Shown in pieces: positions 7,226-14,196 of a DNA stretch of 21,454 bases (positions within the stretch are counted from its first letter, which is position 1; each line of letters opens with the position of its first letter). The position numbers and the translations under genes were made by a program. The DNA is from CAMLHP01 sp035707845 (GTDB taxonomy: Bacteria > Gemmatimonadota > Gemmatimonadetes > Gemmatimonadales > GWC2-71-9): the NCBI GenBank assembly GCA_035707845.1, contig DASSTP010000053.1, positions 1 to 21,454 on the forward strand, written 5' to 3'. Below the pieces are notes generated by a model. The model searched no databases, had not been told where the DNA came from, and worked only from the letters and a program-made list of their open reading frames with translations.

Positions 7226-7289
7226 GAAGGTCGCTGGTCACATGTTGCAGGCCTGACCATCTGCGACCTGTGACTTGCGACCTGTGACC
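7226..7289. repeat. Heptamer inverted array between divergent genes
   Basis: The right arm holds four clear heptamers (CTGCGAC, CTGTGAC, TTGCGAC, CTGTGAC; 7261-7288). The left arm (about 7228-7251) is a degraded inverted copy that matches over about 23 positions with four or five mismatches. Unit type is the same GTCGCAR family as at 441-535 and 10036-10087. It lies between two divergent starts, so it cannot serve as an ordinary terminator here. Confidence 0.8.
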
Positions 7290-7328
7290 TCTTTCAACCT
7301 TGGACCCACCCACCGGCATCCAATCAAC

Positions 7329-7901
7329 GTGCACGCTCTCGCCGCCCGTCTCGAGTTCGCCGCCCCTGGCGTCCAGCCCTCCGCCGTGGCCGACCTGCCA
7401 CTGCGCCGGGCCCAGGCCGGCGACCACGACGCGTTCGCGCTGCTCTATCGCGCGCACGTGGCGCGGATCTACGGGCTGTGCCTCCGGCTGGAGGGCGACA
7501 CCGTCCGGGCTGGCGAGCTGACCCAGGACGTCTTCGTGCGTGCCTGGGAGCGGCTTCGCACCTTCCGGGGCGAGAGCAGCTTCGGGACCTGGCTGCACCG
7601 GCTCGCCGTCAATGTGGTGCTGACCGACCGGCGGTCGGCGTTCCGCCGGGCGCGGCGGCTCCTGAGCACCGATGCGCCTGAGCGCCATGAACGCGGGGAC
7701 ATGCAGGAACCGCTCGACTCGATGGACCTCGATGCGGCCATCGCGCGGCTTCCGGCCGGCGCCCGGACCGTTTTCGTGCTGCACGACGTGGAAGGGTACA
7801 CCCATGAGGAAATTGCAACGCGCGGGGGCATCGCGGTGGGCACGTCCAAGGCCCAGCTGTTCCGGGCGCGCCGACTTCTCAGGGAGATGCTGGGCGCATG
7901 A
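7329..7901 (+). CDS. ECF-type RNA polymerase sigma factor
   Basis: A protein of about 190 residues with only sigma regions 2 and 4. Region 2 reads LRRAQAGDHDAFALLYRAHV, GELTQDVFVRAWERLRTF and SFGTWLHRLAVNVVLTDRR. Region 4 reads ARLPAGARTVFVLHDVEGYTHEEIA and then GTSKAQLFRARRLLREML, the DNA-binding helix-turn-helix for the -35 element. The start is uncertain. The GTG at 7329 is used here; the GTG at 7386 (VADLPLRRAQ) would give the more usual ECF N-terminus, and the TTG at 7275 lies inside the heptamer array and was not used. No clear ribosome-binding site. The stop overlaps the anti-sigma start in ATGA (7898-7901), which shows translational coupling. Target promoters are unknown. Confidence 0.92.
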   Translation: MHALAARLEFAAPGVQPSAVADLPLRRAQAGDHDAFALLYRAHVARIYGLCLRLEGDTVRAGELTQDVFVRAWERLRTFRGESSFGTWLHRLAVNVVLTDRRSAFRRARRLLSTDAPERHERGDMQEPLDSMDLDAAIARLPAGARTVFVLHDVEGYTHEEIATRGGIAVGTSKAQLFRARRLLREMLGA

Positions 7902-8506
7902 ACTGTGAAACCTGCCGGGAGCTTCTCGACGGCTACGTCGCCGGGCGGCTGACCCCCGGCGAACGCGATGCGATCGCGCAGCATGCGCGCACCTGCGACG
8001 CCTGCCGCGCCGATCTCGAGGCCGCCGAGGCGCTGGTGGCGCCCCTCGCCGGTCTCGGCCGTAACGTGGAGCCGCCAACGGATCTCTGGCCGGACGTGGC
8101 GCGCCGGATCCGTCCCGCCCCCTGGCGTCGTCGCGCGGTGGCGGTTGCGGCGGTGCTGCTCCTCATGGCGGGCTCGTCAGCGCTGACGGCCATTCTGCTT
8201 CAGCGGAACGGGACGCACCCGCCGGTCGAGAGCGACCACACCGTCGCACAGCTCATCGAAGCGCAATACGCGCCACGGGTCGAGGCGCTGAGCGCCTTGC
8301 TGGCGCAGGAACGTGCCACGCTGGACCCGGCCACGGTGGCCACCATCGAGCGCAACCTCGCGGTGATCGACCGTGCCATCGCGGAGTCACGCGAGGCCCT
8401 GGCGCGGGATCCCTCCGATCCGGACCTGCGGGCGCTGTTCCGCACCAGCCAGGCGCAGCGCGTTGCCCTGCTCGAGCAGGCGGCCCGCATTGCGCGGGAG
8501 CTCTGA
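7898..8506 (+). CDS. Zinc-finger anti-sigma factor, single-pass membrane protein
   Basis: A protein of 202 residues. The cytoplasmic part carries a ZAS/zf-HC2 domain, with C3 and C6, then H29-x3-C33-x2-C36 (HARTCDAC), the zinc-binding signature of anti-sigma factors that hold ECF sigma factors. One membrane segment lies at about 79-100 (AVAVAAVLLLMAGSSALTAILL). The periplasmic part (about 101-202) is Ala, Glu and Arg-rich and probably a long helical or coiled-coil segment (VEALSALLAQERATLDPATVATIERNL), possibly the sensor. It overlaps the sigma gene by 4 bases and is followed by the DUF4097 gene after 1 base, so these three form one operon. Release could be by zinc or redox change or by cleavage; the sequence does not say which. 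Confidence 0.9.
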   Translation: MNCETCRELLDGYVAGRLTPGERDAIAQHARTCDACRADLEAAEALVAPLAGLGRNVEPPTDLWPDVARRIRPAPWRRRAVAVAAVLLLMAGSSALTAILLQRNGTHPPVESDHTVAQLIEAQYAPRVEALSALLAQERATLDPATVATIERNLAVIDRAIAESREALARDPSDPDLRALFRTSQAQRVALLEQAARIAREL

Positions 8507-8507
8507 C

Positions 8508-9410
8508 ATGCGACCCGGCTGGTTCGCCTTGCTCGCCCTGCTCGCCCTGCCCGCCGTGACGTCTCTCGAGGCGCAGGAAACCGTCACCCGGGTGGTACCG
8601 GCCGATCCGGATGTCTCGATCCGGATCTTCAACCTGACGGGGGGCACGCACATCACCGGCTGGGATGGCGACAGCGTCCGGGTCCGCGCCACCATTCCCA
8701 AAGGGGCGGGACACTTCTTCATGGGCGGGGCGCACGCCGGCATCAAGCTGGGTGTGGAGTCGGACGAGCGGCTCGACGCACCCGGTGCCGAACTCGACAT
8801 CCAGGTGCCTCGCCGGGCGCGGGTCTGGGTCAAGTCCGCATCGGCGCGCGTCACCGTGCAGGATGTCACCGGCGAGCTCGATCTCGCCAGCGTCAGCGGT
8901 GACATACGGGTGTCAGGTGCCCCGCGCGTCATCACGGCGGAGTCCATGGACGGCACGATCGACGTGCGAGCCGACGCCGCCATCACGCGGATCAAGACCG
9001 CCGATGGCCCGATCAGCATCATCGGCCGGGGCGGCGACCTGACCGTGTCCAGCGTGAGCGGTGCCATCCTCATCCGGGCTACGCGGGATGTCATCTCTGC
9101 CCGCATCGAGAGCGTCACGGGCCGGGTCACGTTCGAGGGCCCCGTGGCGCAGGAAGGCAATCTCGACATCCAGACCCACGAGGCGCCGGTTACGCTGGCC
9201 TTGCCCGGCGAGCAGGGCGCCACGCTGGAGGTCGTGGCATTCAGCGGGAAGGTGATGAATGGATTCCCGGAGGCGCGCCGCCGTGCTGTCGCGGGACAGC
9301 CGGTGCGTTACACGCTAGGCAGCGGCGGTGCGCGCATCACGGTGCGGTCGCTCAAGGGTGGCGTGACCATCCGCCGCCTCGAGCGCGCGGGGGCTTCAAA
9401 CGCTCCCTGA
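8508..9410 (+). CDS. Exported DUF4097 beta-helix protein
   Basis: A protein of 300 residues with a signal peptide (MRPGWFALLALLALPAVTSLEAQ). The rest is the repetitive right-handed beta-structure of DUF4097 (putative adhesin / LiaG-like) proteins: INVxG-type strands such as IRIFNLTGGTHITGWDGDSVRVRA, VKSASARVTVQDVTGELDLASVSGDIRVSG and IKTADGPISIIGRGGDLTVSSVSGAI, spaced about every 20 residues. GGGAG at 8496-8500 is 7 bases from the ATG at 8508. It begins one base after the anti-sigma stop and must belong to the sigma operon. DUF4097 proteins often sit with cell-envelope stress regulators, but no biochemical role is established. Here it may be a periplasmic partner of the anti-sigma factor (inference). 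Confidence 0.85.
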   Translation: MRPGWFALLALLALPAVTSLEAQETVTRVVPADPDVSIRIFNLTGGTHITGWDGDSVRVRATIPKGAGHFFMGGAHAGIKLGVESDERLDAPGAELDIQVPRRARVWVKSASARVTVQDVTGELDLASVSGDIRVSGAPRVITAESMDGTIDVRADAAITRIKTADGPISIIGRGGDLTVSSVSGAILIRATRDVISARIESVTGRVTFEGPVAQEGNLDIQTHEAPVTLALPGEQGATLEVVAFSGKVMNGFPEARRRAVAGQPVRYTLGSGGARITVRSLKGGVTIRRLERAGASNAP

Positions 9411-9467
9411 GCGGGCGGCGTCGAATGGGCATGTCAACCCGTTCGCGCCCCGTCACCGGAGGACATC

Positions 9468-10031
9468 ATGTCACGCACCCCCTGCACCACCCTGCTGGCC
9501 GCCCTGATGCTCGCGCTGGTCACCACCACGGCCTCCGCCAAGCCCCCCTGGGTTTCCATCGAGCTCCCGGCCAATCCGATGAACCGAAGCATGAACGGCG
9601 CCTACCTGCTGGTACACAGCTACCACGTGGGACAGGTGGCGCCCATTCCCCTTACCGGGACAGCCACCGGCATGGCGAACGGCAAGCGCCAGGTCATCGC
9701 GCTCGTCTTTGAACAGACCGATGTGAACGGCGTCTCGGCCGTTCGCCGCACCTGGCCGGCAGAAGGCACGTGGGTGCTCGCCATCAACGCCGGTGGCGAC
9801 ATCGGACCGACGGCGCTGGTGAGCATTTCGGATGGAGTGGTCCGCAACGTCAACGTGCCGACCGTCACGAAGAACGGCTTTACCACCGGGCGGAAGGTCA
9901 CCCAGGCCGACGTGGAGCAGGCCTTGAAGGCGCTGGCAGTGGCCGATGAAGAGGCGCCGGCTGATGGACGGAACGCGGCACTGGCGCTGGCGCTGGCGGG
10001 ACTGGGAGTGATGGTGGTGAGGCGGAAGTAA
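9468..10031 (+). CDS. Exported protein with C-terminal membrane tail, function unknown
   Basis: A protein of 187 residues. It has a signal peptide (MSRTPCTTLLAALMLALVTTTASA), then an all-beta-looking region starting KPPWVSIELPANPMN that includes MANGKRQVIALVFEQTDVNGV and WPAEGTWVLAINAGGDIGPTALVSI. An acidic and Pro-containing linker (ADEEAPADG) follows, then a single hydrophobic helix (about 168-183) and a basic tail VVRRK. The linker-helix-basic-tail order resembles protein-sorting C-termini, but I see no LPXTG, PEP or GlyGly motif. A strong GGAGG (9458-9462) lies 5 bases before the ATG. It follows the DUF4097 gene by 57 bases and is probably the last gene of the sigma operon. No family recognised. 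Confidence 0.8.
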   Translation: MSRTPCTTLLAALMLALVTTTASAKPPWVSIELPANPMNRSMNGAYLLVHSYHVGQVAPIPLTGTATGMANGKRQVIALVFEQTDVNGVSAVRRTWPAEGTWVLAINAGGDIGPTALVSISDGVVRNVNVPTVTKNGFTTGRKVTQADVEQALKALAVADEEAPADGRNAALALALAGLGVMVVRRK

Positions 10032-10035
10032 CAGC

Positions 10036-10087
10036 CACAGGTCGCAGGTCGCAGGTCCCGCGACTTGCGACCTGTGACTTGTGACCT
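10036..10087. repeat. Heptamer hairpin at convergent gene ends (GTCGCAG unit)
   Basis: The left arm CACAGGTCGCAGGTCGC pairs with the right arm GCGACTTGCGACCTGTG over 17 positions, with one G-T wobble. A further TTGTGACC unit follows. It starts 4 bases after one stop (10031) and touches the stop of the convergent gene (CTA at 10086-10088). The right arm closely resembles 7268-7289, so both belong to one repeat family. Confidence 0.87.
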
Positions 10088-11309
10088 ACTTCACCAACGC
10101 GTACCCCCGCACCCGCGGTACATCATTCCCCGCTCGCCACACGCCGTACAGGGCGTCCGCCGTGATGTAATGGGGATCGAAGCCCGCCGGCGTGGTGACG
10201 TCACCCAGCCATCGCCCCGAGTCGTTGAAGACGCTCCAGCGGCGGGGCTGGCCGCCACGAATGGAATAATCTTCCACCCAGAGGTTGCCGGCCTCGTCCG
10301 CGAGGACGCGCTCGAAGACTGGCATGGTGCGAGGAAATGGCGCGCTGTCGAGCGCCATGACGAGGGCAGAATCGAGCGATCCCTGCAGGCCGGTGCCGGC
10401 CGGCATGGCTCGGCGCGCATCAGTGAAGGCGTGGATGGCCTCGGGCGTCACCGGGGCCCCGTTCCGGTTGCGCCGCATCGATTGCTGCAGCGTGCCATCG
10501 TGGGCATAGACGTCGATCACGTAGTCGCCGCCCTCGCCCACCGCGAAGCCATTGTGGAGGACGACGGCGCTGGTGCGCCGCGCGAAGGGCCGGGGCATCG
10601 GCGCCATGAAGCGGCGGTCGCCACTGCCAAGCGCCACGCCGAAGCTCTCGCTCCAGGGCACGTGGGCGAGTGTGTCCTGTACATGACCCTCGGCATCAAC
10701 CCGCAGCAGCAGCGCAGAGTCACGCCGGACCTGTCCCGGCTGCCCCGGAAAGGGAAAGCGCGGCCCGCCCGTCTCCACCAGCAGGGTGCCGTCGCGGAAC
10801 CGGCCGACCGGCATGCTGAAGAGCGCGTTGCCCACGTCCAGTGCCGCCGTCCGCACCCGGCCGTAGGCACCGAAGAGGGTGAGCCGGCGCTCAACCGCGT
10901 CGTACGCCAGGAGGGAATCGCCGGCGGCGCTCATCCATGAGAGACTGCGGAATTCACCGGGACCCGATCCCCGGGCACCCAGGATGCGCACCACCTCACC
11001 CACACCGTTGAAGACCCGGATGCGCTGATCGCCACCGTCGGCCACGGCGAGCGCCCCATCCCGCGTGTGCACCACGCTCACGACATCCTGGAAGTCGGTG
11101 CCCGGGGAGCTGCCCGTGTCGAAGAACGGCGTGTCCACCACCGTCCATGCCGACTCACGCGCCCACGCGGGTGCGGTGTTGAGGACGATATGCACACCGG
11201 CGCTGTCACGCACCACCATCCCGCCCGACAGTGTGGGGTGTCCGTCCCGGCAGCTTGCGACGCTGCACAGGAGGATGATCAGGCTGGTGCCACCATGGAG
11301 TCTGGGCAT
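10086..11309 (-). CDS. Lipoprotein with six-bladed beta-propeller
   Basis: A protein of 407 residues, leftward from the ATG at 11309. The N-terminus MPRLHGGTSLIILLCSVASC is a lipoprotein signal with Cys20 as the likely lipid anchor. The rest is an NHL-like six-bladed beta-propeller: VVSVVHTRDGALAVADGGDQRIRVF, then the diagnostic ILGARGSGPGEFRSLSWM and SLLAYDAVERRLTLF, followed by further blades and VFERVLADEAGNLWVEDY. Related propeller lipoproteins occur as large paralogous sets in Gemmatimonadota and Bacteroidota; ligands are unknown. The open frame continues far upstream on this strand, but that extension is antisense to osmC and the membrane hydrolase and is not protein-like. The stop touches the heptamer hairpin. 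The gene diverges from osmC. Confidence 0.88.
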   Translation of the reverse strand: MPRLHGGTSLIILLCSVASCRDGHPTLSGGMVVRDSAGVHIVLNTAPAWARESAWTVVDTPFFDTGSSPGTDFQDVVSVVHTRDGALAVADGGDQRIRVFNGVGEVVRILGARGSGPGEFRSLSWMSAAGDSLLAYDAVERRLTLFGAYGRVRTAALDVGNALFSMPVGRFRDGTLLVETGGPRFPFPGQPGQVRRDSALLLRVDAEGHVQDTLAHVPWSESFGVALGSGDRRFMAPMPRPFARRTSAVVLHNGFAVGEGGDYVIDVYAHDGTLQQSMRRNRNGAPVTPEAIHAFTDARRAMPAGTGLQGSLDSALVMALDSAPFPRTMPVFERVLADEAGNLWVEDYSIRGGQPRRWSVFNDSGRWLGDVTTPAGFDPHYITADALYGVWRAGNDVPRVRGYALVK

Positions 11310-11411
11310 GCTCACGCTGGACAAGCTATCCCGGGTCCCTGCTGGCCCGGAAGGGATGCTCCCGGGCAAGGAGGCGGCTACTTTCCCATGTTCACTCTGC
11401 GAGGAGAAGAG

Positions 11412-11840
11412 ATGCCAACCAGCAAGGCACAGGCGGTGTGGGAGGGCGGGCTCAAGACCGGCAAGGGCCGGTTCGAGGGAGCATCGGGCGCCTTCAGCAG
11501 TCCCTATACATTTGCCACGCGCTTCGAGGGCGCCAAGGGCACCAATCCGGAAGAACTGATCGCGGCCGCGGAGGCGTCCTGTTTCAGCATGGCGCTGTCG
11601 CTCGGCCTCGAGTCGGCCGGCACACCGCCGACCCGCATCACGACGGACGCGGAATGCACCATCGGCAAGGTGGGCGACGGGTTCCGGATCACCGGCATGA
11701 AGCTGAAGGTCCGCGGCGTGGTGCCGGGCATCGACGAGGCGGGGTTCCGGAAGGCCGCCGAAGACGCCAAGAATGGGTGCCCGGTCTCCCAGGCGCTCAA
11801 GAACAACGTCCCCATGGAGCTGGACGCGGCCCTGGAATGA
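11412..11840 (+). CDS. osmC: OsmC-type organic hydroperoxide peroxiredoxin
   Basis: A protein of 142 residues, the usual OsmC length, that reduces organic hydroperoxides with two thiols in the cytoplasm. Catalytic C57 (EASCFSMALSL) and C123 (NGCPVSQAL), with R37 (TRFEG) and E47 (NPEEL), match E. coli OsmC C59, C125, R39 and E49 with a constant offset of two. RFEGAKGTNPEELIAAAEASCFSMAL is close to the E. coli sequence, which favours OsmC over Ohr. GAGGAG (11400-11405) lies 6 bases upstream of the ATG at 11412. The ATG at 11388 would put this site inside the gene and was rejected. Divergent from the propeller gene, with 102 bases between the starts. No clear regulator site was seen. Confidence 0.95.
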   Translation: MPTSKAQAVWEGGLKTGKGRFEGASGAFSSPYTFATRFEGAKGTNPEELIAAAEASCFSMALSLGLESAGTPPTRITTDAECTIGKVGDGFRITGMKLKVRGVVPGIDEAGFRKAAEDAKNGCPVSQALKNNVPMELDAALE

Positions 11841-11864
11841 TGCCCCTGCCGGGCGCGTAAGCGC

Positions 11865-12830
11865 ATGGACAACCTCTGTCACACGCTGGCCGGCGCGGCC
11901 CTGGCCGAGAGTGGCCTCGCCCGCCGGACCGCGATGGGCTACGCGACGCTGCTCATCGCCGCCAACCTGCCCGATATAGATGTACTCTCGTACCTCAACG
12001 GGCCGGAGGCCGCCTTGTACTGGCGGCGTGGCTGGACCCACGGCATCGTGGCGCTGGTGGTGCTCCCGCTGCTCCTGGCCCTCGCGCTGCTCCTGCTGGA
12101 AACGATCTCCCGCAAGCTCAGCTCGGCGGTGCTCCCGTCCCGGATGCGCCCGGGACAGATCCTGCTGCTGGCCTACGCCGGCATGCTCAGCCACCCGCTC
12201 CTGGACACCCTCAACACCTATGGCGTGCACTGGCTGCTGCCGTGGAGCCGCCAGTGGACCTACGGCGACGCGCTGTTCATCGTGGATCCGTGGATCATCC
12301 TGGTCCTGGGCCTCGGTGTGTGGGCCAGCCGGACCCAGCGCCACTCTCGCCAGCGCAACGTTACCCCGGAGCGGCCGGCCCGCCTGGCACTCGCGGTGAC
12401 GCTGGCCTACATCGTGGCCATGCTTGGCAGCAGTCGCGCAGCCGAGCAGGCCGCCGCGCGCGAACTGCAGGCGCGCTTTCCCGGCACCATCCAGCGCGTC
12501 ATGGCCGCGCCGGTCTTCCTGAATCCGCTGCGCCGCGACGTCGTGGTGCAGCAGGGCGACCTGTATCGCACCGCACGCTTCGACTGGCTGCACCAGCCGC
12601 ACATCGCGCCGGCGTCGGTCCAGAGTTTTCCTGCCATCCCGCCATCGAATCCGGCTGTCGCCCGGGCCGCGGCGTCGCTTCGAGGACGCGAGTTCCTGAG
12701 TTGGGCACGGTTTCCCGTGTTCGTCATGGATTCTGGAGCCGGAGGCACCGCGGTGCGCATCCTGGATCTTCGCTATGCCAGGACGCCGGAGGCGCGGTTT
12801 GGAGTTCTCACGCTGAGCGCTGATCGCTAA
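11865..12830 (+). CDS. YdjM-like (DUF457) membrane-bound metal-dependent hydrolase
   Basis: A protein of 321 residues. It begins MDNLCHTLAGAALAESGL and has conserved polar residues within membrane-associated segments: H6, ANLPDIDVLSYL, RGWTHGIVAL and MLSHPLLDTLNTYGVHWLLPWS. These His/Asp motifs define the LexA-regulated YdjM / DUF457 inner membrane hydrolase family. About five membrane segments lie in the first 200 residues. A C-terminal soluble part (about 200-321) includes a segment that could be periplasmic. The substrate is unknown; some relatives affect phospholipid or envelope metabolism. It begins 24 bases after osmC and may be co-transcribed. The last residues LTLSADR and the TAA stop lie inside an inverted repeat shared with the convergent tesA. 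Confidence 0.82.
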   Translation: MDNLCHTLAGAALAESGLARRTAMGYATLLIAANLPDIDVLSYLNGPEAALYWRRGWTHGIVALVVLPLLLALALLLLETISRKLSSAVLPSRMRPGQILLLAYAGMLSHPLLDTLNTYGVHWLLPWSRQWTYGDALFIVDPWIILVLGLGVWASRTQRHSRQRNVTPERPARLALAVTLAYIVAMLGSSRAAEQAAARELQARFPGTIQRVMAAPVFLNPLRRDVVVQQGDLYRTARFDWLHQPHIAPASVQSFPAIPPSNPAVARAAASLRGREFLSWARFPVFVMDSGAGGTAVRILDLRYARTPEARFGVLTLSADR

Positions 12831-12856
12831 ACGCTTAGCGCCGAGCGCTGAGCGTC
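12810..12856. repeat. Inverted repeat covering both convergent stop codons
   Basis: ACGCTGAGCGCT...CGCTAA (12810-12830) faces TTAGCGCCGAGCGCTGAGCG (12835-12854 and on) around ACGC. About 16-17 of 21 positions pair. It is built from GAGCGCT-like heptamers. Both genes end inside it: TAA at 12828-12830 on the plus strand and TTA at 12835-12837 for the minus strand. Probably a two-way terminator. Confidence 0.83.
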
Positions 12857-13485
12857 TTCTCCAGTACGACCCACACGTTCTCCGCCAGCACCCTCTGGCC
12901 TGCTGCCGTCGGATGGATTCCGTCGGCCTGGTTCAGCGAAGCCACACCGCCCACACCTTGCAGCAGGAAGGGCACCAGCGCCGCGTCATGGCTTGCCGCC
13001 TCTTCCGGGAAGACATCACGGAACCCCGCGGTGTAGCGCGAGCCCAGGTTGGGTGGCGCCTGCATGCCGATGACGACGAGCCGAGGCGGTGGCTGGTGGC
13101 GCTGGGCCACGCTGAGAATCGTATCGAGATTGGCGCGCAGCGCGTCCACGCTCAGTCCGCGCAGGCCATCGTTGGCGCCGGTTTCCACGACCAGCACCGC
13201 CGGATTCATGCGCAGCAGCCACGCCAGGCGGGCACGTGCATCTGACGACGTCTCGCCACTCACGCCGGCATTGACCACGCGATACGCCAGGCCCGCCGAG
13301 TCGAGCTTCTGCTGGATCAGCGCGGGATACGCCTGCGATGGATCGAGGCCAAGTCCGGCCGTAAGACTGGTGCCGAGGAACACGATGACCGGACGGGCGT
13401 CGGCAGAATCGGGAGCAGGTGCGGCAGCGTGCCCTGGAGTGGGTGTTCGTTCGTTGCATCCGGCGGCCAGCAGCACCAGCGCCAT
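12835..13485 (-). CDS. tesA: TesA-like SGNH arylesterase / lysophospholipase, lipoprotein
   Basis: A protein of 216 residues of the GDSL/SGNH hydrolase family, expected to hydrolyse esters or thioesters in the periplasm. Block I is FLGTSLTAGLGL with nucleophile S40; the usual Asp before Ser is Thr. Block II is NAGVSGET with G77. Block III is GANDGLRGL with N105. Block V is DGIHPTAAGQ with D188 and H191. GANDGLRGL and DGIHP match E. coli TesA closely. MALVLLAAGC looks like the end of a lipoprotein signal with Cys10, but from the ATG at 13485 it is short and lacks a basic residue. An upstream non-ATG start (for example the CTG that would give LQRYLTMALVLLAAGC) is possible. Divergent from ybbA, as in E. 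coli. It ends inside the inverted repeat. Confidence 0.88.
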   Translation of the reverse strand: MALVLLAAGCNERTPTPGHAAAPAPDSADARPVIVFLGTSLTAGLGLDPSQAYPALIQQKLDSAGLAYRVVNAGVSGETSSDARARLAWLLRMNPAVLVVETGANDGLRGLSVDALRANLDTILSVAQRHQPPPRLVVIGMQAPPNLGSRYTAGFRDVFPEEAASHDAALVPFLLQGVGGVASLNQADGIHPTAAGQRVLAENVWVVLEKTLSARR

Positions 13486-13527
13486 GGTCAGGTATCTTTG
13501 CAGGATTCCGAAACCCCAGGGTTGATG

Positions 13528-14196
13528 ATGATCCGGTGCGAAGGCCTCAGCAGGGAATATCAGTCGGGCGGACAGCCGCTCACCGTGCTCAAGAATATCA
13601 CCCTCTCCGTGGAGGCCGGCGCATTCCTGGCCATCGTGGGTCCGAGCGGCAGCGGCAAGACCACGCTGCTGGGCCTGCTGGCCGGGCTCGACCAGCCGAC
13701 GCGGGGCCACGTGATGCTCGACGGCGTGCGGCTCGACACGCTGACGGAAGATGGCCGAGCCCGGCTCCGGGGTGAACGGGTCGGCTTTGTCTTCCAGTCC
13801 TTCCAGCTGGTACCGACGCTCACCGCCATCGAAAATGTGCTGGTCCCGCTCGAGCTGCGGGGACGCTCCGACCCGGACCGCGCCCGGCAATTGCTTGCAT
13901 CGGTCGGGCTCGGTGGCCGGGAACAGCACTATCCCGCGCAGCTCTCGGGCGGGGAGCAGCAGCGCGTGGCGCTGGCCCGCGCCTTCGTGAATACGCCAGG
14001 AATTCTCTTTGCCGATGAGCCCACCGGAAATCTCGACGCGGCCACTGGCGCCACGATCATTGCGCTCATGCGCGAGCTCAACGAGGCTCATGGCACCACC
14101 CTGGTGCTGGTGACGCACGACCAGGACCTGGCCCGCCAGGCCCGCCGCACGGTGCACCTGGCCGATGGCGAAATCGTGAGCGACAGCGCCGCATGA
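13528..14196 (+). CDS. ybbA: ABC transporter ATPase, YbbA/LolD type
   Basis: A protein of 222 residues, an ATP-binding subunit of the MacB/LolD-type (mechanotransmission) class. Walker A is GPSGSGKTT (38-46), the Q-loop is Q90 (FVFQSFQLVPTLTAIENV), the signature is LSGGEQQR (139-146), Walker B is ILFADEP (159-165) and the H-loop is H197 (VTHD). It partners the FtsX-type permease encoded next, with which it overlaps by 4 bases (ATGA 14193-14196). The ATG at 13528 was chosen because AGGG (13518-13521) is 6 bases upstream. The ATG at 13525 is 3 bases upstream and less likely. The gene pair divergent from tesA matches the E. coli ybbA-ybbP/tesA arrangement. Confidence 0.94.
   Translation: MIRCEGLSREYQSGGQPLTVLKNITLSVEAGAFLAIVGPSGSGKTTLLGLLAGLDQPTRGHVMLDGVRLDTLTEDGRARLRGERVGFVFQSFQLVPTLTAIENVLVPLELRGRSDPDRARQLLASVGLGGREQHYPAQLSGGEQQRVALARAFVNTPGILFADEPTGNLDAATGATIIALMRELNEAHGTTLVLVTHDQDLARQARRTVHLADGEIVSDSAA

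Noticed and set aside
7275..7328. TTG start for the sigma factor
   Set aside because: It lies inside the heptamer array and would translate repeat sequence. The GTG starts at 7329 or 7386 fit the ECF N-terminus better.
11328..11380. Possible regulatory hairpin upstream of osmC (CCCGGG-rich stretch)
   Set aside because: The pairings are short and conflict with one another. No convincing operator or promoter could be defined.
11310..12602. Upstream extension of the propeller gene frame, giving an 838-residue minus-strand open frame
   Set aside because: It is antisense to osmC and the YdjM-like hydrolase, both of which have clear family motifs. The extension is Arg, Gln, Gly and His-rich without domains. 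The lipoprotein signal marks the true start at 11309.
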